Shown here: positions 15,464 to 25,100 of the stretch, piece by piece | Position numbering within the stretch: the first letter of the stretch is position 1 | Layout: each line of letters begins with the position of its first letter | IMG/VR virus record: IMGVR_UViG_3300017760_002390 | Location: 1 to 54,306 of that record | Length of the DNA: 54,306 nt | Direction: 5' to 3' (one strand) | Origin: a virus | Notes under the pieces: model-generated | What the model was told of the DNA's origin: nothing | The model's database searches: none | What the model saw: only the letters and a program-made list of their open reading frames with translations | Made by a program: the position numbers and the translations under genes

Positions 15464-17899
15464 TTACGCTGGGAATGTAGCTCCTGTTGGTAATACTACG
15501 AAGTCCAATACAATAAATTCAGCGGTTCTTGTAGGTTGGATAAATATCTGACCAACAAGTTGATTTCTATCAATCACATCAGGTGTGTTATTGGTATCAT
15601 CCATAACTACCTTAAATGCGGATAGACCACTATTTGCTTGTACTGATTCTAAGAACGGATTCACAATATTTAAGAAACGATTTCTCGTTGCTGATGTGTT
15701 CTGTTCAAATACTAAGTATCTTGAAGAAGATGCGATAAACTTCTTCAATCTAATCAACAATCTACGAACATTAACCCTATCGAGTGCTGATGGACGACCT
15801 TGTAAGGTTTTTTGTCCCCAAACACATACACCTTGACCTGGGAATGAAGCGATTGGATTAACCCTTGCTTCATACAACTCATCTCGTTCATCGTGTGTCA
15901 AACGAGTTTGTGCTTCTAATACCGTAGTTAAACCACCACGATTTAGACCAGCTGGTGCGAACCATTCGTGTGCCACTTTATCAGTAAATGCGATTACTCC
16001 AGGTAATACTACTGATGGTGGGACCCATACTGGTAAGGCTGTGTTTCTATCAACAATCTTTACCCAAGGATAATATGTTGCTGCGTAATTAGTATCGAGT
16101 GCTTGTATAGCTGCTGTTACTGATGATATAGAACCACCATATATGCTACTATCCAAGATATAGAATGCATCACCACGTTCTTCACATTTAGAGATTGCGT
16201 GATTTGTAATCTTCGGATGTAAATCGTGGATAACACCAGGTGTTACTAACATATTGATATCAAATTCATCAGGATTACTGATTGCGTTAATAGCTTTCTT
16301 ATAAGCTACTGCTCCAGCTGCTGTTGCACTTGAAATATCAAACCCTTGTGTATTCGATGCTACTATGTCACTTCCAGTTTTCTTTGGATTAGCAGGATTC
16401 TCTCCGTCAAATCCACCTTGAAATGGAACAACAAACTTTCTCTGTTTGATGTTAGATAAGATAAGTGTTATCTTTTCAGTACCATCTGAGAATGTAGTTC
16501 CTGTTACACTTGCATCTGCACTACCATTAATATCTTCAAGACTCATAGTCACATGACTACCAGCTCCTGCGTTATTTGGTAATGGTGACAAATACTGATT
16601 TGCATCTGCGTTACCAAAATCATGACCAAATAAAATATTGTGGTCAAAAGTACCTTGTGCATTAGACTGACTCTGATTGAACGCCCATACTGGTATGTCT
16701 GTTCCTCCAGGTGTAGGATTAGTTATTGCTGCGTGTCCCATAGGAACAAGAGATTTTGGTATAGAGTTTTCGGCAATATCACCAAAATCTGATAGGTAAA
16801 TATGTCTTGACCTATTATCCCAATCACCATTGTAAGTGAGTTTACCATTAGCATCTATTGTTACATATCTATCACCAATTCTTCTTGCAAAGTAATTAGG
16901 ACTTGTTGGATCTAAATTTAGATTATCAAATTGTTCTAAGACATTATCCTTAGTCAAATTGTTATCATCTAATCCAGTCTGTCTAACTTGTAATGAAAAT
17001 GAACCATAATCACTACCTGCTATTGTACCTGCCTTCTTAACACTTAGTATAGCAATCTTGAATTTGTTATTCACATTTGTACCATGTGAACGAGTATTAA
17101 CTTTAAATAAGTTATATCTCGATTTATTAACTAATTGTGATTGTATAAAAGGTGTTGAAGCGTGGTTATAAGCTGCTGATGTAAAATCAACTGCATTATA
17201 TGAAGCACTTACAATCGAAGCAGTTGTATTTGTTAAATCTGTCGTGTATGTACTTGTCAAATTACTTTGTGCATGTTTGAAGTTTTTATACAAGTAAATT
17301 GGTACGGTTGATGTTCCTGATTTTTGTACTTGTGGATCACCACTTAATGCTACATCGATGTAATCTGCACTTGATGTGTTGAATGAAACCGTAGCTGAGA
17401 ATGCCGTAACACTCTTTGCTCCAAAGTTACTTCCACTTGCGGTCAAAGTAAATTTAGAATAAGCTCCAGTACCAACCGCAGGTTGTGTTACTGAAACTTC
17501 GTTTAATCTTACAGTTCCATCTGAACCACCTCTTGATGGTGCTACAACGGCCATAGTTTGAGTTGTTACACCAACTTCTGATGCTGCACCCACACTACCC
17601 GTTAAGTTAATTTGTACTAAATCAGCAGAATATCCACCTGTATTAAGAACACGAACTATTGTTACGGTTCCTGCACTTCTTAGGTATTGTTCTACTGCGT
17701 ACGGCGTGTATATATTTTTGTCCGTAGATCCAAACATTTCTTCAAACTCACTAAAATTACTTACTATTGTTGGTACAAAAGCAGGACCTTTTACAGTTGG
17801 TCCTACAATTGCCGCTCCAATAGCTGCAATTCCAGCAGGTAGAAATGATAAATCACGTTCTCTCGTAAATACACCCGGACTTACGATTCGTTCTGCCAT
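15464..17899 (-). CDS. Tail sheath protein (gp18-like)
   Basis: The 811-residue protein is the contractile sheath subunit. The N-terminus ERIVSPGVFTRERDLSF and the following GPTVKGPAFVPT with FEEMFGS are typical of sheath proteins, as is the C-terminal part: HEWFAPAGLNRGGLTTV, ERDELYEARVNPIASFPGQG, WGQKTLQGRPSALDRVNVRR and a final VFEQNTSATRNRFLN region with a GQIFIQPTRTAEFI strand. T4 gp18 is 659 residues, so about 150 residues of extra central or surface domain are present, rich in Ser, Thr and Asn. AGGAGA precedes ATG 17899. A terminator closes the gene. Confidence 0.95.
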   Translation of the reverse strand: MAERIVSPGVFTRERDLSFLPAGIAAIGAAIVGPTVKGPAFVPTIVSNFSEFEEMFGSTDKNIYTPYAVEQYLRSAGTVTIVRVLNTGGYSADLVQINLTGSVGAASEVGVTTQTMAVVAPSRGGSDGTVRLNEVSVTQPAVGTGAYSKFTLTASGSNFGAKSVTAFSATVSFNTSSADYIDVALSGDPQVQKSGTSTVPIYLYKNFKHAQSNLTSTYTTDLTNTTASIVSASYNAVDFTSAAYNHASTPFIQSQLVNKSRYNLFKVNTRSHGTNVNNKFKIAILSVKKAGTIAGSDYGSFSLQVRQTGLDDNNLTKDNVLEQFDNLNLDPTSPNYFARRIGDRYVTIDANGKLTYNGDWDNRSRHIYLSDFGDIAENSIPKSLVPMGHAAITNPTPGGTDIPVWAFNQSQSNAQGTFDHNILFGHDFGNADANQYLSPLPNNAGAGSHVTMSLEDINGSADASVTGTTFSDGTEKITLILSNIKQRKFVVPFQGGFDGENPANPKKTGSDIVASNTQGFDISSATAAGAVAYKKAINAISNPDEFDINMLVTPGVIHDLHPKITNHAISKCEERGDAFYILDSSIYGGSISSVTAAIQALDTNYAATYYPWVKIVDRNTALPVWVPPSVVLPGVIAFTDKVAHEWFAPAGLNRGGLTTVLEAQTRLTHDERDELYEARVNPIASFPGQGVCVWGQKTLQGRPSALDRVNVRRLLIRLKKFIASSSRYLVFEQNTSATRNRFLNIVNPFLESVQANSGLSAFKVVMDDTNNTPDVIDRNQLVGQIFIQPTRTAEFIVLDFVVLPTGATFPA

Positions 17900-17966
17900 T
17901 TATTTTCTCCTATTAATGTTATGATTTAAATAACTTTTAATCCCATGTAGGGATTTAAATATTTAA

Positions 17967-17976
17967 TATAAATATC
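17967..17976 (-). promoter_or_regulatory. Candidate late promoter element GATATTTATA before gp18
   Basis: The element lies 68 bases before the sheath start codon in a 116-base gap. The leader between them contains a small inverted repeat, AATCCC / GGGATT, at about 17939-17955. Confidence 0.45.
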
Positions 17977-17986
17977 TTATAACTTT

Positions 17987-18005
17987 CCCAAACGATTGGT
18001 TTGGG
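17987..18005 (-). other. Stem-loop after the 113-residue coiled-coil gene
   Basis: CCCAAAC / GTTTGGG, seven pairs with a 5-base loop, lies 10 bases after the stop codon. No U tract follows on the coding strand, so it may be a weak terminator or an mRNA 3' end stabiliser. Confidence 0.45.
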
Positions 18006-18015
18006 GGAGATTATT

Positions 18016-18357
18016 TTAAGCAGTTTCTGAAGGTGCAGTTGAAGTAGGTGTAAATACACCAGTCTGTGGATCTAATGATCCAGGTCCGTACTTTTCATTT
18101 AACTGCTTAACAATTTCTTGTTCCTTTTCTTGTAAAGAAACATAATCTTTTTCAAATTGTTCTTCAGTTTTTTCAAGTGCCTCTACTTGTTGATTAAGTA
18201 GAATTTTTTGTACTCTCAACTGACCAAATTGTGCCTGTTTTTCTTGGTATCCGTCTTGTAAATCTCGTAGTGCCTTCAATTCATCATCTGTAAATTTTAC
18301 TTCAGATGTTTGATTTTCTACTTTTTTTGCCAAGTTAGATTCTTCTGTTACAGCCAT
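18016..18357 (-). CDS. Coiled-coil protein upstream of sheath gene
   Basis: The 113-residue protein is a long coiled coil from about residue 22 to 90, dense in Glu, Gln, Lys and Leu, followed by a Pro/Thr/Ser-rich tail (GSLDPQTGVFTPTSTAPSET). I do not recognise a family. AGGAG precedes ATG 18357 by 8 bases. It lies between a fibre gene and the sheath gene and may be a fibre or tail assembly chaperone. Confidence 0.75.
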   Translation of the reverse strand: MAVTEESNLAKKVENQTSEVKFTDDELKALRDLQDGYQEKQAQFGQLRVQKILLNQQVEALEKTEEQFEKDYVSLQEKEQEIVKQLNEKYGPGSLDPQTGVFTPTSTAPSETA

Positions 18358-18403
18358 AACTTTATCTCCTATTTTTGTTGTTTATATTATAACTTATATT
18401 ATG

Positions 18404-18415
18404 TATATATATATC
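18404..18415 (-). promoter_or_regulatory. Promoter-like AT element, variant form
   Basis: The coding strand reads GATATATATATA about 47 bases before ATG 18357. It is a variant of the recurrent element with TATATA in the core, like the one at 1951. Confidence 0.3.
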
Positions 18416-18427
18416 AAGTAGAATTCT

Positions 18428-19159
18428 CTAATTCACTTTTTTCTTGAGAATTTCTACCTCTTGTTTTAATTCTTTAATTGATTCTATCAATAATGGAACG
18501 ATTCTTTTATAATCTACCCCTAAATAACCATTTTTTCTCTCTACTACAATTTCAGGTAATATTTTTTGAACTTCTTGAGCAACAACTCCAACATCGTGTC
18601 CTCTTTCTTGTGCCCATCCAGGTGATTTATCATTCCAATCAAACTCAACTCCTCTAATCTCACCTATTTTATCCAATGAACCTTTAATATTTTGTATATT
18701 ATCTTTAAGTCTTTCATCTGATGAATTATATGCTACAACATCACCATCTGCTACTATATCACCACTTGATGATATCTGTGCCATAGTAAGGTGAGAAGAT
18801 ATTGAACCACTTACATTACCCGTTGGTATAACATTACCAGTTACGGATATACCAGTAGGTGTGGTTTGAAATTTTGTACTATTGTTATAATTTAAATCAA
18901 CTGAATTTGCTGCGTTTAAAACCAACATAGTCTTAGAACCAGCTGCATTTTGAAATGTCTGTGTTCCTGACCTATAAAATATATTTCCTGTTCCAGCATC
19001 TTTTATGTAACTATTACTACCATCGTGATGAATTTGTAAATCATTTGCATCACCAAAATTAATTTTAGCATCATCTGGTAGTTTTATGCCATTACTTGCT
19101 GTTACTTGGTTGAGATGGGCGGTGCTGCCCGATACTACGACTTTTTTCCAATTTGGCAT
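18428..19159 (-). CDS. Tail fibre with C-terminal peptidase S74 chaperone domain
   Basis: The 243-residue protein begins MPNWKKVVVSGSTAHLNQV, an N-terminal module shared with the 558-residue fibre upstream. The last 100 residues are an S74 intramolecular chaperone domain: SSDERLKDNIQNIKG with the conserved Ser-Asp pair used for self-cleavage, then HDVGVVAQEVQKILPEIV, GYLGVDYKRIVPLLIESI and a terminal coiled coil. Such domains trimerise the fibre and then cut themselves off. The short central part carries repeat-like beta segments. AGGAG precedes its ATG. The S74 identification is firm; fibre role is inferred from family. Confidence 0.9.
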   Translation of the reverse strand: MPNWKKVVVSGSTAHLNQVTASNGIKLPDDAKINFGDANDLQIHHDGSNSYIKDAGTGNIFYRSGTQTFQNAAGSKTMLVLNAANSVDLNYNNSTKFQTTPTGISVTGNVIPTGNVSGSISSHLTMAQISSSGDIVADGDVVAYNSSDERLKDNIQNIKGSLDKIGEIRGVEFDWNDKSPGWAQERGHDVGVVAQEVQKILPEIVVERKNGYLGVDYKRIVPLLIESIKELKQEVEILKKKVN

Positions 19160-19198
19160 TTAATTTATCTCCTATTGCGGTTGGTTACTTCTATCGAA

Positions 19199-19230
19199 GC
19201 CCACTTCCCATCATCTGCCAAGAGATGGGC
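19199..19230 (-). other. GC-richer stem-loop in the leader of the S74 fibre gene
   Basis: In the 80-base gap between the 84-residue gene and the S74 fibre gene the bases 19207-19212 and 19224-19229 form CCCATC / GATGGG, and 19199-19203 can alternatively pair with 19226-19230 (GCCCA / TGGGC). The region is clearly richer in G and C than its surroundings. It could be a switch-like leader or a simple mRNA hairpin. Confidence 0.35.
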
Positions 19231-19239
19231 CAACATTAG

Positions 19240-19494
19240 TTACTTATTCTTTACCCAAACACTTCCGTTTTCTTCCTTGTACTTAGAAAGAACTTTATTG
19301 ACTTCTGTTGGTTTTTTGTCAATTAGAGCATATTGAGTTTTTAATTTCTTTACCACCTCACTTGCCAAATCAATATGTTTTCCAGGAATCATACCATTCT
19401 TAATACAATTCATTAAAAACTCTATATCAACCTTTTCAAGTTTGGATATTTCTTCTTCTACTACCTTAGTACCACCTTTACTTTTTATTCCCAT
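19240..19494 (-). CDS. Small hypothetical protein between fibre genes
   Basis: The 84-residue protein (MGIKSKGGTKVVEEEISKLE at the start) is helical and basic, with no membrane segment and no family that I recognise. It lies 21 bases after the 558-residue fibre gene with the leader GGTTATAAC before ATG and no clear Shine-Dalgarno site. Its place among fibre genes suggests a fibre assembly helper, without direct evidence. Confidence 0.62.
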   Translation of the reverse strand: MGIKSKGGTKVVEEEISKLEKVDIEFLMNCIKNGMIPGKHIDLASEVVKKLKTQYALIDKKPTEVNKVLSKYKEENGSVWVKNK

Positions 19495-19515
19495 GTTATA
19501 ACCTATTATTTATTA

Positions 19516-21192
19516 TTATGAAGTTCGTATCCAAATTTCTTCTGCGTCTGTTATCCACATTTCACCGACTCCGTATGAACCCGATGTACTATTTGGATTA
19601 GTTGCGACTGAACCCGATACCGTAACAACATGCTGTAATGGTGTAACACTCGTTGCTGAAGCGGCTACTCCTTGTGCAACTGCCCATCTTTCATCATCGA
19701 CATCGTGATATAGTGCTGAACCACTATCTGCTACTGAACCACTTTGTACAACTAATCCACCATCAACATTTGTACCAGCTGAACCAGTTGCTGAGAATAT
19801 AAAAGAATCTCCAACTGCTAAATTAGTCGTGGATAATGTGGTTGTGGTGCCGTTTATGGTTAAATCACCACTCACTACTGCGTTACCAGTAACTTCAATT
19901 CCAGATGTGGTAACTTTTAATCTTTCACTTGATCCGGCGTCGAATACTATGTTATCATCAGCAGTAAAATCGATTGTTGTGTCATTGTTGGCTCTACCAA
20001 TAATTAATGATGTGTTGTATATTGTCTGAATACCAGTTTGTGCTGATGATACATCTAAATTTTCACTATTATCAGTTAAACCAGTTCCAGCTATATCACT
20101 TGCATCAAATGCAAATTTATTAGATGCATTTCGAATACCATCACCTGCGAGTAAAGTAACAAAATCAGCTACGGTTTCTCTTTTAGTTCCACCATCTGCA
20201 TCTACAAATACTAATTCATCTCCTACTACAGCAGTTCCATCAGGAAATGTTATATTAGTTCCACCACCATGAAACTCAGCGGCTGTTACACTTCCTATTG
20301 CTTCTATATCATTACTTGCTGATATAAAAGAACTTGAAATCGTGGATGTTGCGATTAATGTCGTAGTATTTGTTTCACCTGCTACCGTTAGTACACCATC
20401 TGCTAAAGTTAATAAATCACTATCATCGGTGTGTCCGATTGTAGTGGCATTGATTACAACATCATCTATATCTAATGAACCACCACTAATTAATCCTGTT
20501 GTGGTGATTGCCGAACCACCATTATTAATTGTTCCGAAGTTACTTGTAATGCTTCCACCATCAAGAGCTCCAACACTTGTAATATTTGTTTGTGCTACAG
20601 TTTGTAATGTTCCGTAGATTCCACTACTTGCAAATACATCAGAACCAGTTATGTTTCCACTTGAACTAATTGCTGCACCAATTAAACTTCCTTGTGATTC
20701 TATATCGTTACTTGATGATATATAAGAACCACTAATTGTTGTTCCAACTCCATCAACAAATGTTAAATCACCACTTATATCTACTGTACCATTCATATCA
20801 ATGGCAGTTGCTGTTAAATCTATCTCGTTTCCACCTGCTATAGATAATATATCACCATTACTCGATAGATGTTCACCACCAGCGTCATTTAAATATAATT
20901 TACCAGCTGATTTAATTAATAAATTAGTACCATCAAATTCTAAATTTGCTTCTGAGTTTACCGTACTTCCGTCTACTGAAGTTACGACTCTATTGTTACC
21001 CGAGTTGGTATATGAACTAATGGCTGCTGCCGTAAGGTTCGTGATACCACTTCCATCACCCGTTATAGTGGTTGCTTGTACTCTCCCAAACGAACCCGTT
21101 CCAGCAAGTGAGCTACTAATATTACCTGATGCGGTAACGTGATTTAAGTGAGCTGAACTCCCTGAAACTACGATTTTTTGCCATTTTGCCAT
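19516..21192 (-). CDS. Tail fibre protein, repeat-rich
   Basis: The 558-residue protein opens MAKWQKIVVSGSSAHLNHV, nearly the same module as the S74 fibre downstream. The rest is a chain of short beta repeats with ISSS, GDGSGITNL, and TISGSYISSSNDIE / TISSSFISASNDIE type units, with many Thr, Ser, Gly and Ala, as in trimeric beta-helix fibres. A final part contains VGDSFIFSATGSAG and DERWAVAQG. AGGAGA precedes ATG 21192. It lacks an S74 domain, so trimerisation may depend on the neighbouring fibre or on its own C-terminus. Confidence 0.85.
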   Translation of the reverse strand: MAKWQKIVVSGSSAHLNHVTASGNISSSLAGTGSFGRVQATTITGDGSGITNLTAAAISSYTNSGNNRVVTSVDGSTVNSEANLEFDGTNLLIKSAGKLYLNDAGGEHLSSNGDILSIAGGNEIDLTATAIDMNGTVDISGDLTFVDGVGTTISGSYISSSNDIESQGSLIGAAISSSGNITGSDVFASSGIYGTLQTVAQTNITSVGALDGGSITSNFGTINNGGSAITTTGLISGGSLDIDDVVINATTIGHTDDSDLLTLADGVLTVAGETNTTTLIATSTISSSFISASNDIEAIGSVTAAEFHGGGTNITFPDGTAVVGDELVFVDADGGTKRETVADFVTLLAGDGIRNASNKFAFDASDIAGTGLTDNSENLDVSSAQTGIQTIYNTSLIIGRANNDTTIDFTADDNIVFDAGSSERLKVTTSGIEVTGNAVVSGDLTINGTTTTLSTTNLAVGDSFIFSATGSAGTNVDGGLVVQSGSVADSGSALYHDVDDERWAVAQGVAASATSVTPLQHVVTVSGSVATNPNSTSGSYGVGEMWITDAEEIWIRTS

Positions 21193-21220
21193 TATTATTC
21201 TCCTATGTATAGAATGTCGT

Positions 21221-21231
21221 TAATAAATATA
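21221..21231 (-). promoter_or_regulatory. Candidate late promoter element TATATTTATTA before fibre gene
   Basis: The element lies 29 bases upstream of the 558-residue fibre start, between two inverted copies of GAATGT / ACATTC. It matches the recurrent motif with a T in the last variable position, as at 13453. Confidence 0.45.
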
Positions 21232-21254
21232 TACATTCTAAATAATTGTTAATT

Positions 21255-22130
21255 TTAAGTTGGTGCAGTTTCATATCCAAGAAACCATTCATCAGAACCA
21301 GAATAATACATCCCACCAGCTACCGCGGTTGGTGCTGATTCTGATACTGCGTTAAATACTATTACTTTATCTTGTTGAACCTTAAATAAAGTTTGGTTCA
21401 AATCATCTGTTAATTTAAATAAATCACCACTTCCTACATCTGAACGAAATGTCCAAGATGAACCAGTAAGTTCATTAGTCCCACTTGTTTCTCTCCAACT
21501 TGTAGAACCTATTTCAAGTCCTGTGGATAATGTTTTACCAACATATTGATAAGCAGTCATATAAACATATTCGCTATCACTTGGGTCCTTATCCGCATTT
21601 AAAAATTGAACTACTCCAGTTTTATAATCAAATACATAATCATTCGTAGAAACAATATCACCACTATCTAATGATTCGGATGTAGCGTGTGTTGCTTTAT
21701 AAAGAACTGCCAAATATCCTGGTGTAGAATCTTCAGTTGTAGAAGTGGCTAAAGCTGAAGTTGAATATTTTGGTGATATAAAATTTGTTTCTTGGTTAGA
21801 ATCAATCAACTGAGCTCCGATTCCACTCGTACTACCAGACGGACTTACAAAAAACCAAACTTCATTATTAGTGTTTGATTTTGTAAGTGAATGTCTATAC
21901 CAATACTTCATTAAATTTTGACCATTATATTGATACACAGAACCACTATCTGCACTTGAACTAAATGGTAATGCACTTGATGGAATTTTCTCCGCTTGAG
22001 TATAGATTTCGGATGAACCTAAATCTAATACATCCGTAAATGCTTCTTGAGCAGTCGTAAAGGTATTGTGAGTATATCTTCTCGAACCTAATAGTCTACT
22101 TGACTTTGAACCTGAATCTATTAATCCCAT
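21255..22130 (-). CDS. Virion fibre/appendage protein
   Basis: This 291-residue protein is Ser/Thr/Tyr-rich and beta-prone, without membrane segments. Segments such as LMKYWYRHSLTKSNTNNEV with WFFVSPSGS, and a C-terminal GGMYYSGSDEWFLGYE, look like a receptor-binding or fibre head domain. The C-terminal end (FNAVSESAPTAVAGGMYYS) resembles tail-fibre repeat ends where structural labels such as 'APTAVAGG' recur. It starts 9 bases after the 1170-residue fibre gene. A weak site (GAGATAAGAA) precedes ATG. Function inferred from context. Confidence 0.75.
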   Translation of the reverse strand: MGLIDSGSKSSRLLGSRRYTHNTFTTAQEAFTDVLDLGSSEIYTQAEKIPSSALPFSSSADSGSVYQYNGQNLMKYWYRHSLTKSNTNNEVWFFVSPSGSTSGIGAQLIDSNQETNFISPKYSTSALATSTTEDSTPGYLAVLYKATHATSESLDSGDIVSTNDYVFDYKTGVVQFLNADKDPSDSEYVYMTAYQYVGKTLSTGLEIGSTSWRETSGTNELTGSSWTFRSDVGSGDLFKLTDDLNQTLFKVQQDKVIVFNAVSESAPTAVAGGMYYSGSDEWFLGYETAPT

Positions 22131-22139
22131 TTCTTATCT

Positions 22140-25100
22140 CTAACTAAAAGTTAATGTTATGTCATCTAAAGGTGCTGGATCACCTTTATATCTGACGATT
22201 ATGTAAAGTTCGTTATCACTTGAATCTAAAAACATACCATCTGCATTTCTTATAGGTACGGTATAGGTATTACTTGAAATACTACCACCACTATTTCCAT
22301 ATAAACTTATTGCAGTAGTGAATGGATTCTTATGATTATCATTTGATATATCTGCTTCAATCAAGTTACTTGTTGTTGCTGTCGGGTCATATATTCTTGC
22401 AGTTGATAATTCACTATTCGTACCACTTCCCTTTCCTGAACTCTTAAATAATATTGCACATGCTATTCCATTACTTGTAGAATTCCAAGCCACTAATGTT
22501 GTATTATTTAAATTTACAGTCATACTTGACTTTGTTCCACTTGTTTGAAATCTTCTAATATAATATTTGTAAGTTCCACTACCATATCCCGAAGGATGCC
22601 AATATCTATATGTTCCGCCTGGATCTACCAAAAATCCTGGTTTAACTTGTAAGTCATAATCCCCTAACTGACCTAATGCAAATGTAGTAACCCAAGCTGT
22701 TCCGTTAAATTGTTGAACATTATCTGCTAATTGTATTCTAAAATCTTCACCACTAAATGTTTCTGTTGTTCCAGTTAAACTACCACCATCATATCCTTGT
22801 GCTCTACCATAACAAGCCATACTTCCACTTGCCAATGGTGCACCAAACATACTTGAACTATGATAATGGAGTGTTTGTGTGTCTAATGACGAATAAGAAC
22901 TATCTCTATCTCTTGCCCTTACGGTTACGGTAAATGTTGTATCACCAACTCCAGTTTGATTTATATTTTCATCATTACCAGCATCCCAATCTACTGATGC
23001 AGATATTATTGCTACATCATTATAATGAGGAACTGTACTTGTATTTCTTGCACTTGAAACACCATTATCATAAATTGCATTTGCAGTTTGTATTGTTCCA
23101 CCACTTGTAGAAATATTATCATTAGTTATTGATACACTACCCACACCAACACTACCACCATTCATATCTGTTAATGTGGTTGTTGCTGCATACATTGGAT
23201 TAAACAATCCTGTAATTTTTGTTGATATTTCATAAGTAGAACCAGTTACATAAGGTGCCCCACTCAAACTTCTTGATACAGCAGTTAATGATCTTGTTGT
23301 TGTTCCAACATCTGCTAATGAGTTATCTCCTATAGCAGTATTAATTGAGGTTCTTGGTGCGTAAAAATGTTTTTTATCTGTACCATCTTTGAATACATAA
23401 TCTCCTTGTGAACCAGTTTTTATTCCTACTACCAAGTCTTGAAAATTATAATATCCACTTGAAGATATACTTGAAAAATCATTAACTAAGCTTGGATTAG
23501 AACCAGAATATCTTCTTGTTAAAGTACCACTCATATCAGCTCCACCGATATTTTCGAATTTACCATCTTGGAATGCTGCTGGAATTACTGCAGGATTTGC
23601 AGATTCTATTTTTGCTAAAGTCAATCCGTTTGAAGTTCCAAAAGTACTTGTTGAATTATCAAAAAATGATTGTGTTGTAAAAGTATTGGAACTTGGTGTT
23701 GGTGTTGCTACACTACCCGTATCACTAAATGATTGTGTTGCCACTACTCTAATGAAAAACTCTTGTGCGTTACCACTTGATAATCCACCCAAACCAAATA
23801 ACTCACTATCAGCTGATGAATTAACACTTGTTGAACCACCACTATTGGAATCAAAATCTATAAAGTAACTACTATTATTGTAAATACTAATACCATCAAA
23901 AACTTTTCGACCTGGTCCTGTCCATCCTTTATGTACTAAATAATTTAATGTTGTGTTACTAATAGAAGTATGGTCTTGTGGTAATCTACCATCTATACTG
24001 TTTGCAGTTGAACCTAAACTATTATTATTTGTATCTACACTTGCCCAAGTTTTGGTATTTGCAGTTGGTGATGCAGTATCTATTGAATGGCTAATTATCC
24101 CCGCCACAAATCTTAAAATTTCACTTACATGAGATGTATTATCAAAATTATTAAAATAACTTCCATCTAATCCCTCTCCCCATTGATTGGAAGTTGGGTA
24201 TCCATTTTGTATATTATTAGTTTTTATTGCAGTAGATGATGTTAATGCAGTGGTTACTTGTAATGAACCAGTAACTTGTAAATCACCTGTGGTATTTTGG
24301 GTTGAACCTGTTGCTACAAAAATACCACTTCCTGCATCAATTCCAGTTAAATTACTACCATCACCATAATATGTACTTGCACTTACCCATTGACTCGAAG
24401 AAATTTGTCCTTCAACATATAAATTACTATCGCCCGAACCTGATATATGAACTGCTGTTGTTGGACTTGTAATTCCACCCATTCCAATTTTAGAACCAAC
24501 TCCCTCAACAAATATAGCGGATACCTTAGCGGCCGCTCCACCACTTCTAAATCCTTGTAAAGTTATATCTGACCTTGCTGAGTTTGCATCCGAACCGATT
24601 GTTATAGACATATCATCACCACTACCAGTTGCCTCGAATACATTATAGGAACGATAATTTAATGCTAATTGTGCATTTTTCCTATTGGATGGATGTGATA
24701 AATATATACGACTCTTTGGATTTGCAGTAAGAGATTCTATTCGATCCGTTTCTACGGCTGTACCAGCAGTGATTTTTGCTGCGGAAGCAGTGGATTCAAG
24801 TGAACCACTAAGAATTGTTTGACCTGGTAACTCTACTCCAAATGAACCAGTAATGTTTTCTGCCATAGTCCTGGTAAGACCAACACCACCAATTCTTAAT
24901 GTACCTTCATCTACATCAACACTACTTGCAGATATAGTCGTAAATTCTCCACGACCAATTGAAGCAGTTGCAGATACATTTAAAGAACCAGTAATTGAAG
25001 CATCACCATTATGAGAACCATCCCATTCTGCGGTTACTCCTGTAATACTACTACCATCTCCACTAAAGGCATTTGCTGTTATTGTTGCAGATACATTTAA

